64,000 nucleotides of DNA. Origin: Anaerolineaceae bacterium (lineage in GTDB: Bacteria; Chloroflexota; Anaerolineae; Aggregatilineales; Phototrophicaceae). Each line of letters begins with the position of its first letter. The stretch's first letter is position 1. Shown piece after piece: positions 31,661-40,729 of this stretch. Below the pieces are notes generated by a model that was given only the letters and a program-made list of their open reading frames with translations, did no database searches and was not told where the DNA came from. The DNA is taken from the NCBI GenBank assembly GCA_002702065.1, contig NZXX01000013.1, forward strand, positions 124,001 through 188,000, in the 5' to 3' direction. Both the position numbers and the translations under genes were made by a program.

Positions 31661-34336
31661 ATGCCGGAGCCTGTAACCCTGCACGTCAACGGTCAGACTC
31701 ACCAGCTCAATATCGAGCCGGACACGCCGTTACTGTATGCGCTGCGCAACGATCTCGGCCTGAAGGGGCCCAAGTTCGGCTGTGGGCTGGAACAATGCCA
31801 CAGTTGCAACGTGCTGGTCGATGATGCGGCGGTGCCGTCGTGCCAGCTACCCGTCAGCCAGGTGGCCGGGCTGCAAATTACGACGCTCGAAGGGCTGGGG
31901 ACTGCCGACGCGCTGCACCCCTTGCAGGAAGCCTTTATCGAGGAACAGGCGGCCCAGTGCGGCTTTTGCACCGCGGGCATGATTATAGCGGCGCAGGGCC
32001 TGCTCAACCGCACGCGCTACCCCTCTGACGACGATATTCGCGAAGCACTGGCAAAAAATCTGTGCCGCTGTGGCACCTATGACCGGGTGCGGCGCGCCAT
32101 CAAACTGCGCATCGGGCGGCCAGAATGGGACCCGACCTACGCCATGCGCCAGATGCCGGAAACCGCGCCCATCGAGCCGACCGAGCTGCCCGGTTCGCTG
32201 CGCAAAACACCCGATCTCGACGCCTGGGTGCGCATCAACGACGATGACACCATTACGATCTTCAGCGGCAAAGCGGAACTGGGGCAAGGCATCAAGACCG
32301 CCGTGATGCAGATTGCCGCTGATGAACTGGATGTCGCCCCGGCGCGCATCCGCGTCGTCACCGCCGATACGGATCTATCGCCCGACGAAGGCACCACCGC
32401 AGGCAGCATGTCGGTCGAGACATCCGGCAGTGCGCTGCGCTACGCCGCCGCCGAAGCACGCCAGATTCTGCTGGCGATGGCGTTTGAACATCTGGAAGCG
32501 CAGACCCCTGCGACGCAGTTGACCGTCGATGATGGCACAATCACCGACCCGGCCAGCGGTCGACAGGTGACATACTGGGGGCTGATGGGTGGCCAGCGTT
32601 TCGGCCACACGATCAGCGGCAGAGCGCGGCCCAAGTCACCCCAGGCGTACAAACTGGTCGGCCAGCCGGAAAAACGCATCGACCTGCTGAACAAAGTCAC
32701 GGGCGCAGCCAGCTATGTCCACGACCTCAGCCTGCCGGGGATGCTGCATGCCCGTGTCGTCCGGCCACCCGGCTATCACGCACAGCTGGTTTCGCTCGAT
32801 GCCACCGCCGCATCCCAACTGCCCGGCGTGGTCGATGTGGTGCACAATGGGCGCTTTGTGGCCGTCATCGCCCGGCGCGAGGAACAGGCGGTCGCGGCCA
32901 TGCACAATCTGCGGGCGCACGCCATGTGGAAGCCCGGCCCGGGCTTGCCTGCCGAACAGAGCATCTACGATACGCTGCTGAACCAGCCCACCGAATCCGT
33001 CTTAATCGCCGACGGTGTCCCGGTGGATGATCCGGTGCCCCCGGTGCAGATTCCGCCCGACGCCGCCCAAACCCTGACGGCGACCTACCATCGGCCCTAT
33101 ACCATGCACGCTTCGCTGGGGCCATCGGCAGCGGCGGCGCTGTGGGAAGGCGATCATCTGACGGTCTGGTCCCATACGCAGGGGGCGTTCAGCCTGCGGG
33201 CGGCGCTGGCCCATGCGCTGGCCGTTGATGAAGCACAGATTCGCGTCATTCATGTCGAGGGCGCGGGCTGCTATGGGCACAACGGGGCCGATGATGTGGC
33301 CCTGGATGCGGCGCTGACGGCACGGGCGGTGCCGGGTCAGCCGGTGCTGCTGAAGTGGATGCGCGAAGATGAACATGCATGGGAACCGTATGGGTCGGCG
33401 ATGGTCATGAACATGCAGGCCAGCCTGAACGCCGATGGGACAGTCTGCGACTGGAATCATGATGTATGGAGCTATACGCACTCGATCCGGCCCAGAGGCG
33501 GTGCGGAGGGTTCGACGCTGTTGGCCGGGGCGCATCTGGCCCCCCCCGTGCCAACCCCGCCCACACGCCTGATGATGGGCCCGGAAAGCGGCGGTCACCG
33601 CAATGCCCGGCCCAAATATGCCTTCCAGCGGCAGCGGGTGGTCAAGCACTTCGCGTCCCAGAGTCCGCTGCGGGTGTCGGCGCTGCGCAGCCTCGGTGCC
33701 CATGCCAACGTGTTTGCGATTGAGTCATTTATGGATGAACTGGCGCACGCCGCCGGGGCGGACCCGGTTGCTTTCCGGTTGAAGCACCTGCAAGACGAAC
33801 GCGCCATCGCCGTGATCGAGGCGGCAGCAGAACAGGCCGGATGGGCAGCACAGCCACGCCCGGCGGGGAACGGCGCGGGCCGGGGGATCGCCTTCGCGCA
33901 GTACAAGAACCGCCAGTGCTATGCGGCGGTGGTCGTTGATGTCGAGGTCGACCGCACCAGCGGCCAGATTCAACTGAAGCGCGCGGTGATCGCCGCCGAC
34001 GCCGGACAGGTGGTCAACCCGGATGGCCTGAGCAATCAGCTTGAAGGCGGGCTGGTGCAGGCGGCCAGCTGGGCGCTGCTGGAGCAGGTGACTTTTGACG
34101 CAGACCGCATTACCAGCCGCGACTGGGACACCTACCCCATCCTGCGGTTTACCGGTGCGCCAGTTATCGAGACCGTAATCCTCAACCGGCCTGACCAGCC
34201 GTTTCTGGGCAGCGGCGAGGCCACCCAGAACCCCACCCCGGCAGCAATCGCCAATGCGGTTTATGATGCCGTCGGGGTGCGGCTGCGTGAAATACCGTTT
34301 ACGCCGGACCGCGTGCTGGCGGCGCTGAACTTATGA
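31661..34336 (+). CDS. Fused [2Fe-2S]/molybdopterin aldehyde/isoquinoline oxidoreductase-type dehydrogenase
   Basis: This protein of about 891 residues joins two subunits that are usually separate. Residues 1-155 hold a plant-type ferredoxin (GPKFGCGLEQCHSCNVLVDD) and the [2Fe-2S]-binding domain (QCGFCTAGM and NLCRCGTYDRV). From about 190 to the end lies the xanthine/aldehyde dehydrogenase molybdopterin subunit (AELGQGIKTAVMQIAADEL, VRPPGYHAQL, GSGEATQNPTPAAIANAVYDA). There is no FAD domain and no separate FAD subunit nearby, as in IorAB/nicotinate-type enzymes that pass electrons to a cytochrome or other acceptor. The substrate is a hydroxylatable aldehyde or N-heterocycle. ATG 31661 follows GAGGG by 5 nt. 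The stop overlaps the small minus-strand gene. Confidence 0.9.
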   Translation: MPEPVTLHVNGQTHQLNIEPDTPLLYALRNDLGLKGPKFGCGLEQCHSCNVLVDDAAVPSCQLPVSQVAGLQITTLEGLGTADALHPLQEAFIEEQAAQCGFCTAGMIIAAQGLLNRTRYPSDDDIREALAKNLCRCGTYDRVRRAIKLRIGRPEWDPTYAMRQMPETAPIEPTELPGSLRKTPDLDAWVRINDDDTITIFSGKAELGQGIKTAVMQIAADELDVAPARIRVVTADTDLSPDEGTTAGSMSVETSGSALRYAAAEARQILLAMAFEHLEAQTPATQLTVDDGTITDPASGRQVTYWGLMGGQRFGHTISGRARPKSPQAYKLVGQPEKRIDLLNKVTGAASYVHDLSLPGMLHARVVRPPGYHAQLVSLDATAASQLPGVVDVVHNGRFVAVIARREEQAVAAMHNLRAHAMWKPGPGLPAEQSIYDTLLNQPTESVLIADGVPVDDPVPPVQIPPDAAQTLTATYHRPYTMHASLGPSAAAALWEGDHLTVWSHTQGAFSLRAALAHALAVDEAQIRVIHVEGAGCYGHNGADDVALDAALTARAVPGQPVLLKWMREDEHAWEPYGSAMVMNMQASLNADGTVCDWNHDVWSYTHSIRPRGGAEGSTLLAGAHLAPPVPTPPTRLMMGPESGGHRNARPKYAFQRQRVVKHFASQSPLRVSALRSLGAHANVFAIESFMDELAHAAGADPVAFRLKHLQDERAIAVIEAAAEQAGWAAQPRPAGNGAGRGIAFAQYKNRQCYAAVVVDVEVDRTSGQIQLKRAVIAADAGQVVNPDGLSNQLEGGLVQAASWALLEQVTFDADRITSRDWDTYPILRFTGAPVIETVILNRPDQPFLGSGEATQNPTPAAIANAVYDAVGVRLREIPFTPDRVLAALNL

Positions 34337-34450
34337 TTTGTCGTTGTTGCGCCATTTCATGCGGCCTGTGAAGATGCGGGCCGCACCCAGAACTACAAGA
34401 ATAACAACAGCCAGAAAAGCGACAACTGTAATAACCTGCATGGTATCCAT
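34331..34450 (-). CDS. Single-pass small membrane protein, 39 residues
   Basis: The minus strand encodes a 39-residue frame from ATG 34450: a short hydrophilic start (MDTMQ), one membrane helix (VITVVAFLAVVILVVLGAA) and a basic tail (RIFTGRMKWRNNDKS). GAGAGGG stands 7 nt before the ATG. The last codons overlap the 3' end of the molybdenum dehydrogenase by 6 nt in convergent orientation. The positive-inside tail predicts a cytoplasmic C-terminus. I do not recognise a family. The composition and ribosome site argue for a real gene. Confidence 0.6.
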   Translation of the reverse strand: MDTMQVITVVAFLAVVILVVLGAARIFTGRMKWRNNDKS

Positions 34451-34887
34451 ATTTGTACCCTCTCGACTGATTAATACTATTTGGGAAGCATCGCCGGTTC
34501 GCCCATCTGCTGAGAACGGGTCAATGGTGCGGCTGGTCAGCAGCTAACAATATTTCTTTCTGGCCCTTCACCCCATCCCCGCTACTTGTATTTCCCGATC
34601 AACGGGAATAATCAGTTTATACGGAATGTGGTGGTCAAGTGATGCGATAGGCTCCAGCCTCCAGGTTAACTGTGTTATGCTAGCGTAATGATGATGTTTC
34701 CCTTATCTTTAATTATCGCCAGGGTCACGCCAACGCCTACGAAAATGCTCACTACATCAATGTGACAATCTTCCCAGTCTCTGGCGATATGGCCCGTAAG
34801 GGGTTACTTTCTTAACCAAGCAATTCCGGTGTGTGTTTTATACTGAGTTGTGCGCAGTCCGACTGACCGCGTCTCGAAGGTATTGCA
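34451..34887. other. Low-G+C intergenic region, possible gene remnant
   Basis: About 437 bp with lower G+C than its neighbours. It holds the promoter side of the small minus-strand gene and of the kinase at 34888; TATACT at 34839-34844 may be the -10 for the latter. One frame near 34690-34815 reads as about 40 ordinary-looking codons with no start and an in-frame stop before it, possibly a decayed gene end. A CTGAGA near 34509 is not part of a TPP riboswitch (see rejected items). Confidence 0.35.
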
Positions 34888-37506
34888 TTGGCTGACAACC
34901 AACCTCAAAGACACTATATGCTTCTCGTCCTTCGATGGCTCATGCTGACTGTCGCTTGCCTTCTTCTCAGCCTGACGACAGAATACGCCCACAGCCAGAG
35001 CACCCGCATTGTGCCGGAATCGGTCACGCTGCAACTGCGCTGGAAACATCAGTTTCAGTTTGCGGGCTATTACGCGGCCCAGCAGCAAGGCTACTATGCC
35101 GATGCCAACCTCGACGTACAGATCGTCGAAGCGCAGGAAGGCGTCGACCCCATTGGCACCGTCGTGAGTGGCGAGGCGGAATTTGGCGTTGGCACGTCCG
35201 AGCTGGTGCTGTGGCGCAGCCGGGGGGAAAGAGTCGTGGTACTGGGCGTTATTTTCCAGCATTCGCCGCTGGTGCTGTTGACGACCCGCCAGTCCGGCCT
35301 GGATAACCTGCATGCACTAACCGGCAAAAAGATTGCTATCGAGGCCAACAGCGCCGAACTACTGGCTTACCTTCAGGACGAAGGCATCGACACGAGCCAG
35401 CTTCAGTTGATAGAACATGGCTTTAGCCCGGACGCGTTCCTGAGTGGAGCCGTCGACGCCACATCCGCCTACTCTACCGACGAACCCTTTCTGGTGCGCG
35501 ATGCCGGACTGGATTATCAGATGTTTTCGCCCCGTGCCGCTGGCATCGACTTCTACGGCGACGTGCTGTTCACGACCGAAGATTACCTCAATGCGCACCC
35601 GCATCAGGTTCAGGCATTTCTGGATGCGTCGCTCAAAGGCTGGGAATATGCCTTTGCCCACCAAGACGAGCTAATCGACTATATCTACAGCCGCCTGACC
35701 CAGCGCCACAGCCGGGAGCATCTTCAATTCGAAGCGGAGCAAATGCGCCGCCTGATACAGCCCGATCTGATCAAGCCCGGCTATATGTACGAGGGGCGCT
35801 GGCGCTATATTGCCGAGACGTATGCGCGTGTGGGGTTGATCCCGGATGTATTCCCGGTCAAACAAATGCTGTACCAGGCGGACCCGGAAGTTGATTTCAC
35901 CCCGCTGTACACCAGCATCGGCATCGGTGCGGTCATTGCCTTGCTGATCGGGTTTATCTCGCTGCGTTTTTACCGCCTCAACCGCACACTGCACAGCGAG
36001 ATCGACAAACGCGAGCAGATCGAGCAGCAGCTGCGCGCCAGCGAAAACCAGTACCGGTCACTGGTCGAAACCGCCCCCTTCCCGGTGGTCATCAGCCGCC
36101 TGACAGACAACACCCTGCGCTATTGCAACCCGCGTGCCGAAGAAAAACTCAAGTTCAAATCCGCAGACCTGATTGGCAAACCGGTGGTTAATTTCTACGT
36201 ACACGCCGAAGATCGCAATCGAATGACGCGGATGCTGGATGAGAGCGGGTTTGTGCAGGACCTCGAACTACAAATGCATAACACCGCCGGTGAACACTTC
36301 TGGGTGCTGATGTCTGCCGTTAAGTTCACCTATGAAGGGTATCCGGCGCTGTTTGTTTCGTTCAACGATGTGACCGAACGGCGTCAGATGGAAATGCGGC
36401 TGCGCGAATCCGAGGAGCTTTATCGCTCGATCCTGCATGCCTCGCCGGACGGCGTCACCATTACCGATATGCAGGGGCAAATTGTGATTGTTTCGCCGGC
36501 CAGCATGCGCCTGAGGGGATACACCACGCCCGAAGCCCTCATTGGTCAACCATTTGCCCAGTTCGCCCTGCCAGAGCACCAGCAGCGTCTGAACAATTTT
36601 ATTCGTCATGTGCCGCAAGGCTCAAATGCGCAAACCATCGAATACACGCTGGTCCGGTTGGATGGCAGTCAGCTCATTGTCGAAACCAGCGCAGAGCTGA
36701 TTCATAACCCGGAAGGCGAACCCGCCCGCCTGGTCTTTATCACGCGCGACATCACCGAGCGCAAACAGGCCGAAGCCGACGCGCTGGCGCTGGCGGTGCA
36801 GCAGGAACGGGTGAATGTGCTGACCGCGTTTATCCAGAATGCGTCGCACGAGTTTCGCACCCCGCTGGCGATTATCGGCTCCAGCACGTACCTGATGCAG
36901 AAAAGTAACGAGCCGGACAAGCAGCTGTATCACACCCGGAAGATCGAGGAACAGGTTAACCGGATCACACGGCTGGTCGATCAACTGCTGGAAATTGCGC
37001 TGCTGGACAGCGGCCAGCCAATTTCGCTAGCGCCGACCAACCTTGCGGACTTAATCCGGCGTGTGATCTCCGGCGTACAGCCCCACATCGACAGGAAGCA
37101 GCTCACCCTCGAACTTGACCTGGCTGCCAATGTACCGCTGGTCAAAGTCGACGTCGAACAACTGCAATCCGCCTTGCTCCACTTGCTGGATAACGCCATT
37201 CGCTACACCGCATCGCATGGCAGCCTCGGTATCAACCTCTACCAGCAGGACAGCCAGGTCGTCATCGAAGTTTGCGATACCGGCGTCGGCATCAGCGATT
37301 TGGCCATGCCCCATATCTTCGAACGCTTCTGGCGGCACGATGACCCGCGCAACACACCGGGTTTTGGCCTGGGGTTATCGCTGGTGCAGAAGATCGCCGC
37401 CGCGCATCATGGCTCCGTCAGCGTCGAAAGCACACCGGGCAGCGGCAGCATCTTCCGCATCATTCTGCCGATTGACCCGCCGCCAGGCTTGATGGGCGAT
37501 TCATAA
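34888..37506 (+). CDS. Sensor histidine kinase with periplasmic NMT1/Thi5-like binding domain and two PAS domains
   Basis: This 872-residue protein has a signal anchor (about 10-30) and then an NMT1/THI5-like solute-binding domain (about 36-260: VTLQLRWKHQFQFAGYYAA, EFGVGTSELVLWRSRG, HSPLVLLTT). One membrane helix follows (about 345-366), then two PAS domains (about 385-500 and 505-625), HisKA with His654 in NASHEFRTPL and HATPase with DTGVGIS and GFGLGLSL. The Thi5-like part resembles pyrimidine-precursor or aromatic/sulfonate-binding proteins and should bind a small ligand outside the cell. The TTG start lies 7 nt after GAAGG. No partner response regulator is adjacent. Confidence 0.88.
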   Translation: MADNQPQRHYMLLVLRWLMLTVACLLLSLTTEYAHSQSTRIVPESVTLQLRWKHQFQFAGYYAAQQQGYYADANLDVQIVEAQEGVDPIGTVVSGEAEFGVGTSELVLWRSRGERVVVLGVIFQHSPLVLLTTRQSGLDNLHALTGKKIAIEANSAELLAYLQDEGIDTSQLQLIEHGFSPDAFLSGAVDATSAYSTDEPFLVRDAGLDYQMFSPRAAGIDFYGDVLFTTEDYLNAHPHQVQAFLDASLKGWEYAFAHQDELIDYIYSRLTQRHSREHLQFEAEQMRRLIQPDLIKPGYMYEGRWRYIAETYARVGLIPDVFPVKQMLYQADPEVDFTPLYTSIGIGAVIALLIGFISLRFYRLNRTLHSEIDKREQIEQQLRASENQYRSLVETAPFPVVISRLTDNTLRYCNPRAEEKLKFKSADLIGKPVVNFYVHAEDRNRMTRMLDESGFVQDLELQMHNTAGEHFWVLMSAVKFTYEGYPALFVSFNDVTERRQMEMRLRESEELYRSILHASPDGVTITDMQGQIVIVSPASMRLRGYTTPEALIGQPFAQFALPEHQQRLNNFIRHVPQGSNAQTIEYTLVRLDGSQLIVETSAELIHNPEGEPARLVFITRDITERKQAEADALALAVQQERVNVLTAFIQNASHEFRTPLAIIGSSTYLMQKSNEPDKQLYHTRKIEEQVNRITRLVDQLLEIALLDSGQPISLAPTNLADLIRRVISGVQPHIDRKQLTLELDLAANVPLVKVDVEQLQSALLHLLDNAIRYTASHGSLGINLYQQDSQVVIEVCDTGVGISDLAMPHIFERFWRHDDPRNTPGFGLGLSLVQKIAAAHHGSVSVESTPGSGSIFRIILPIDPPPGLMGDS

Positions 37507-37587
37507 TCCCGCACAGAAAGATCGTTTAAGCCGCCTTTCTTTCATGGCTGAAGCCAGCCTACCCGTACCCACTGTCGCTTCAAACGC

Positions 37588-37618
37588 TTGACTCTGACGT
37601 AACGGCAGGGTTTATGCT
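37588..37618 (+). promoter_or_regulatory. MerR-type promoter with 19-bp spacer and operator dyad (gene 37645)
   Basis: TTGACT (37588-37593) and TATGCT (37613-37618) are 19 bp apart, the overlong spacing that MerR proteins correct by twisting DNA. The spacer carries a 9-1-9 imperfect dyad (CTCTGACGT-A-ACGGCAGGG, 7 of 9 pairs). The same layout recurs before the second MerR gene. Confidence 0.75.
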
Positions 37619-37644
37619 GGAACAGAGCGAAGGGGGTGGAAGCC

Positions 37645-38388
37645 ATGTATACCGTCAAACAATTATCCGATGTCGCCGGGGTAACCGTGCGCACGCTGCA
37701 CTATTACGACCAGATCGACCTGCTGAAACCCTCAACGGTGGGCGAGAATGGCTATCGCTATTACGGGGACGAAGCGCTGCTGCGGCTCCAGCAGATTCTG
37801 TTCTTTCGGGAAATGGACCTGGGGCTGCTGCAAATCAAGGACATTCTGGACGCGCCGGACTTCGACCTGATGGCAGCGCTGCGCGCACACCGGCATGTGC
37901 TGCGTGACCGCATCAACCGCCTGGAAAGCCTGATCCAGACCGTCGACAGCACAATTCTGCATCTGGCGGGCGAAGTCAATCTACCGCAGAAGCAGCTTTT
38001 TGCCGGGTTCAGCGAGGAACAACAGGCGAAATACGAACCGGAGGCCATTCAGCAGTACGGTGAAGCCAGTGTTCGCCAGTCGACCAAACGCTGGAACAGC
38101 TACACCGCGCAGCAAAAAGCGAACATCCAGGCCGAAGGCGGCGCTATCTACACCGAGCTGGTCGAAGCCATGCCCACCGGCCCCGACAGCGCCACCGTAC
38201 AGGCGATCATGGCCCGCTGGCACCAGCATCTGCGCTACTTCTACGAACCTACGCCGGACATTCTGCGCGGGCTGGGCCAGCTCTACAGCCAGAGCCCGGA
38301 CTTCATCGCCACCTTCCAGCGGTTTCATCCCGACCTCCCGGACTTACTGGCGCAGGCGGTCCGCCACTACGTCGATTCACTGGCATGA
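37645..38388 (+). CDS. MerR-family regulator with TipAS-like ligand domain (copy 1)
   Basis: This 247-residue protein has an N-terminal MerR helix-turn-helix (YTVKQLSDVAGVTVRTLHYYDQIDLLKPS, broken here: the part from TVKQL to YYDQ is the winged helix), an antiparallel coiled coil around 85-115, and a C-terminal helical TipAS-like domain (FEEQQAKYE region and WHQHLRYFYEPTPDILRGLGQLY). TipAS domains bind thiopeptide or other ligands. ATG 37645 is preferred to GTG 37636. The gene is preceded by a 19-bp-spacer promoter with its own dyad, which indicates autoregulation. Confidence 0.88.
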   Translation: MYTVKQLSDVAGVTVRTLHYYDQIDLLKPSTVGENGYRYYGDEALLRLQQILFFREMDLGLLQIKDILDAPDFDLMAALRAHRHVLRDRINRLESLIQTVDSTILHLAGEVNLPQKQLFAGFSEEQQAKYEPEAIQQYGEASVRQSTKRWNSYTAQQKANIQAEGGAIYTELVEAMPTGPDSATVQAIMARWHQHLRYFYEPTPDILRGLGQLYSQSPDFIATFQRFHPDLPDLLAQAVRHYVDSLA

Positions 38389-38583
38389 AGCAGTTTCTGT
38401 CCATCAACATTTATAGGGACACAGCGTATTGCGTCCTACCCTATGACCAAAGAGCTATCCGCGCGACACCTGGTATCGGCCAACTGACCTAATTTTGAAT
38501 CATCCAACCGTTTGATGTCGCCAACCGCGAATTTCGCTACATTGCTCTTTAAGCGAAGCGAGCAACTGCTCCAGAAAGGTTTG

Positions 38584-38922
38584 ATGATGAACCAGCAAGT
38601 GGCGTCCGTAGAGTCGACGAACGGCCAATTGATGGGAATCCAAGAGGGGATGCCTGTCTTCGATCTCAACAACCGGCGGGTCGGCACAGTCAAGCATGTC
38701 CAGTTTGCGGATGACATGATCGAGGACGCATTTGTTGCTGACGATTTGACCGTACAGAACGCGGATGAAACGGTGCGCAGGCGGCTGCTGAAAGCCGGTT
38801 TCATCAAGATCAATACCGGTTTGCTGCGCCGCGACCAGTATGCCACCTCAGACATGATTGAGTATGTCGGCGGTGATGGCGTTCAACTGAATGTGTTGCG
38901 CGAGCGCCTGATGAAACTCTGA
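38584..38922 (+). CDS. PRC-barrel-like small protein
   Basis: This 112-residue protein shows a PRC-barrel-like opening, GMPVFDLNNRRVGTVKHVQF, where a short beta barrel is expected, followed by a charged helical region and a C-terminal GGDGVQLNVLRERLMKL. PRC-barrel proteins act in RNA processing, photosynthetic reaction centres or stress. The assignment is moderate. Two adjacent ATGs (38584, 38587) follow AAAGG. It lies between two MerR genes and ends at a perfect terminator. Confidence 0.65.
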   Translation: MMNQQVASVESTNGQLMGIQEGMPVFDLNNRRVGTVKHVQFADDMIEDAFVADDLTVQNADETVRRRLLKAGFIKINTGLLRRDQYATSDMIEYVGGDGVQLNVLRERLMKL

Positions 38923-38947
38923 TCCATTATTTTGAAACCCTGAGAGC

Positions 38948-38995
38948 GTATCTCATCTGTGGCTCCCCCTCCGCAGATGAGATACTTTTTATTTT
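38948..38995 (+). terminator. Strong rho-independent terminator after the PRC-barrel gene
   Basis: GTATCTCATCTG (38948-38959) pairs perfectly over 12 bp with CAGATGAGATAC (38974-38985), followed by TTTTTATTTT. Confidence 0.95.
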
Positions 38996-39000
38996 CCCAC

Positions 39001-39031
39001 TTGCATATGACGTTGCGTCAGCATTTATACT
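39001..39031 (+). promoter_or_regulatory. MerR-type promoter with 19-bp spacer and operator dyad (gene 39070)
   Basis: TTGCAT (39001-39006) and TATACT (39026-39031) are 19 bp apart. The spacer contains TGACG-TTG-CGTCA, a perfect 5-bp dyad at the same place as in the 37588 promoter and sharing its TGACGT core. Confidence 0.75.
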
Positions 39032-39069
39032 AACCGCATCCAGTTGAGAATGAGCCGTGTGGCAACGCC

Positions 39070-39816
39070 ATGAAAAACACCTTCAGCATTGGGGCATTCG
39101 CTGCCCGCGCAGGCGTCACCGTGCGTACTATCCGCTACTATGACCAGATCGGGTTATTGAAGCCATCCGGCCACACCCCGACTGGCCGCCGCCGCTACAG
39201 CGAGCGCGATTATATCCGGCTGCAACAGATTCTGACGCTGAAGCTAATCGGCCTGTCGCTGCAAGAAATCCGCAGTCTGCTCCATACTGACACGATTGAA
39301 CCCGGCACCTTGCTGGAACAGCAAAAACAGGCCCTGGCACGCAAGGTGGTACAGATCACCCGTGTGGTCGCAGCCATCGAACAGGCGCAGGCGCGGCTGA
39401 AAGCGGCAGACGGGGCCGACTGGCAGCAGTTTATCGACATTATCAGGGTGGTGAATATGGAACAGCAAACGAACTGGCTGGCACAGTTTCTGACGGCAGC
39501 CCAACAGCAGCAGCTGCACGATCATCAGAGGCAGCCCTACCCTGGGCAAAAGCAGGCGGGCGAGGCATGGCGCAACCTGTTTGCAGCTATCCAGCATCAC
39601 CGGTACACACCCACAACTGATCCAGCCGTCCAGCAGCTTGTCCGACAATGGGACGCGCTCATGTACGACTACGCGCTGGAAGATGCCGCTTTAGCTGAGC
39701 AGCTCAATCAGGCCTATACCCAGCTCGATGCCGCACCGGGTATGGATGAAGCGCCGTTGGCAGACTGGGCCGAGGCCGCCCGGTTTATCCAGCAGGCGCG
39801 CCAGATACGTGAGTGA
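39070..39816 (+). CDS. MerR-family regulator (copy 2)
   Basis: This 248-residue protein has an N-terminal MerR DNA-binding domain (GAFAARAGVTVRTIRYYDQIG, then GRRRYSERDYIRLQQIL) and a coiled coil about 85-120. The C-terminal helical domain is related in size but not closely in sequence to that of copy 1. It lies behind a 19-bp-spacer promoter and its transcript ends at the 39828-39864 hairpin. The target is probably its own promoter and possibly the other MerR promoter, which has a similar dyad. Confidence 0.88.
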   Translation: MKNTFSIGAFAARAGVTVRTIRYYDQIGLLKPSGHTPTGRRRYSERDYIRLQQILTLKLIGLSLQEIRSLLHTDTIEPGTLLEQQKQALARKVVQITRVVAAIEQAQARLKAADGADWQQFIDIIRVVNMEQQTNWLAQFLTAAQQQQLHDHQRQPYPGQKQAGEAWRNLFAAIQHHRYTPTTDPAVQQLVRQWDALMYDYALEDAALAEQLNQAYTQLDAAPGMDEAPLADWAEAARFIQQARQIRE

Positions 39817-39827
39817 CCAGAATCAAA

Positions 39828-39864
39828 CATCCCCTGCCGGCCACGTTTCGCCAGACAGGGGATG
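39828..39864. terminator. Bidirectional terminator between convergent genes
   Basis: CATCCCCTG (39828-39836) and CAGGGGATG (39856-39864) form a perfect 9-bp stem between the MerR stop and the DUF4397 stop. On the minus strand a TTTGATTCT tail follows; on the plus strand only a short T stretch follows, so it is likely stronger for the minus-strand gene. Confidence 0.7.
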
Positions 39865-39887
39865 AGTCGATTTAACTGCTTACAACG

Positions 39888-40550
39888 CTACAGATCAATT
39901 TCCTGCTTCAAAATCTGGAACGTGCCATCTGACAGTGAGCCGATTGCATAGGCAACATACAGTTTACCACCGTAGAGAGGCATGCTGATCGGGCCAAACA
40001 CGGCGGTTGACGTGCCGGTCGGAACCAGGACACCTTCATAGGTCGCCGGAGGCAGCTCGGCAGTGGTTTCTTCACCATTCGCCAGCGGGCCAACCCGCAG
40101 CTCATCCGCCGTACCGGGGAAGAACAGCGCGTCAACGGCTGGGGCCGCCGCCACATGACGAACGGTCAAGCGAACCTGATCGGTGTAGGAAACATCGTTG
40201 TTGAAAAGGCTCGCGGTTGGGTTGCCGTTGGCGTCCAGGTGGGCGACAAGCGTCACATTGCTCCCTGCCGGGAAAGAAAGGGTTGCCTGCAGTGCCGGGC
40301 TGGCCGGATCACCACCAACAGGGACGATGACGACATCACTTTCAAAATCTGCCGGGCCTTTAATAGGGCCAGCAATCGTGCCGGGTTGGAAATTCGCGGC
40401 GAACAGATCGCCATTCACATAGACATCAACCGGCAAACCCGGTATGCCATGCACCACATAACCAGTCACCGAATCCGTTGCCGCAGCGGCACCTACACCC
40501 ACTGATACAACGGCGGCAAAGATCGCCACTAACACTAAAAATTTGCGCAT
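39888..40550 (-). CDS. Secreted DUF4397-domain protein
   Basis: This 220-residue protein starts with a signal peptide (MRKFLVLVAIFAAVVSVGVGAAAA) and has DUF4397-type beta repeats: VVHGIPGLPVDVYVNGD, VTLVAHLDANGNP, VRHVAAAPAVDALFF and AYAIGSLSDGTFQIL. DUF4397 modules occur in cell-surface and biofilm proteins; function unknown. The start at 40550 is supported by AGGAGA 9 nt upstream; an upstream ATG at 40607 has none and would bury the signal peptide. Confidence 0.85.
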   Translation of the reverse strand: MRKFLVLVAIFAAVVSVGVGAAAATDSVTGYVVHGIPGLPVDVYVNGDLFAANFQPGTIAGPIKGPADFESDVVIVPVGGDPASPALQATLSFPAGSNVTLVAHLDANGNPTASLFNNDVSYTDQVRLTVRHVAAAPAVDALFFPGTADELRVGPLANGEETTAELPPATYEGVLVPTGTSTAVFGPISMPLYGGKLYVAYAIGSLSDGTFQILKQEIDL

Positions 40551-40729
40551 CTGAAAATCTCCTGCAACTTTCCCTCGTGCGTTGTTGCAGTCCGGACTAC
40601 GAGGCAAAAATTAGCAGATGTGCATAAGCGATCCGTGAACCACACGTGAACGCCACTTTAGCGAGAATGTGAGCAGCAGTTACAGATGAGAATACGGCTG
40701 TCAATTACACAGGCATGTGTTGCCAGCGG

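Noticed and set aside
34500..34550. CTGAGA near 34509 upstream of the Thi5-domain kinase, as in TPP riboswitches
   Set aside because: The second conserved element (ACCTGA...GGxTAATxCC) is missing and no matching helices are seen.
34690..34815. About 40 codons of protein-like sequence in the 34451-34887 gap
   Set aside because: No start or ribosome site, and a stop lies just upstream; at most a gene remnant.
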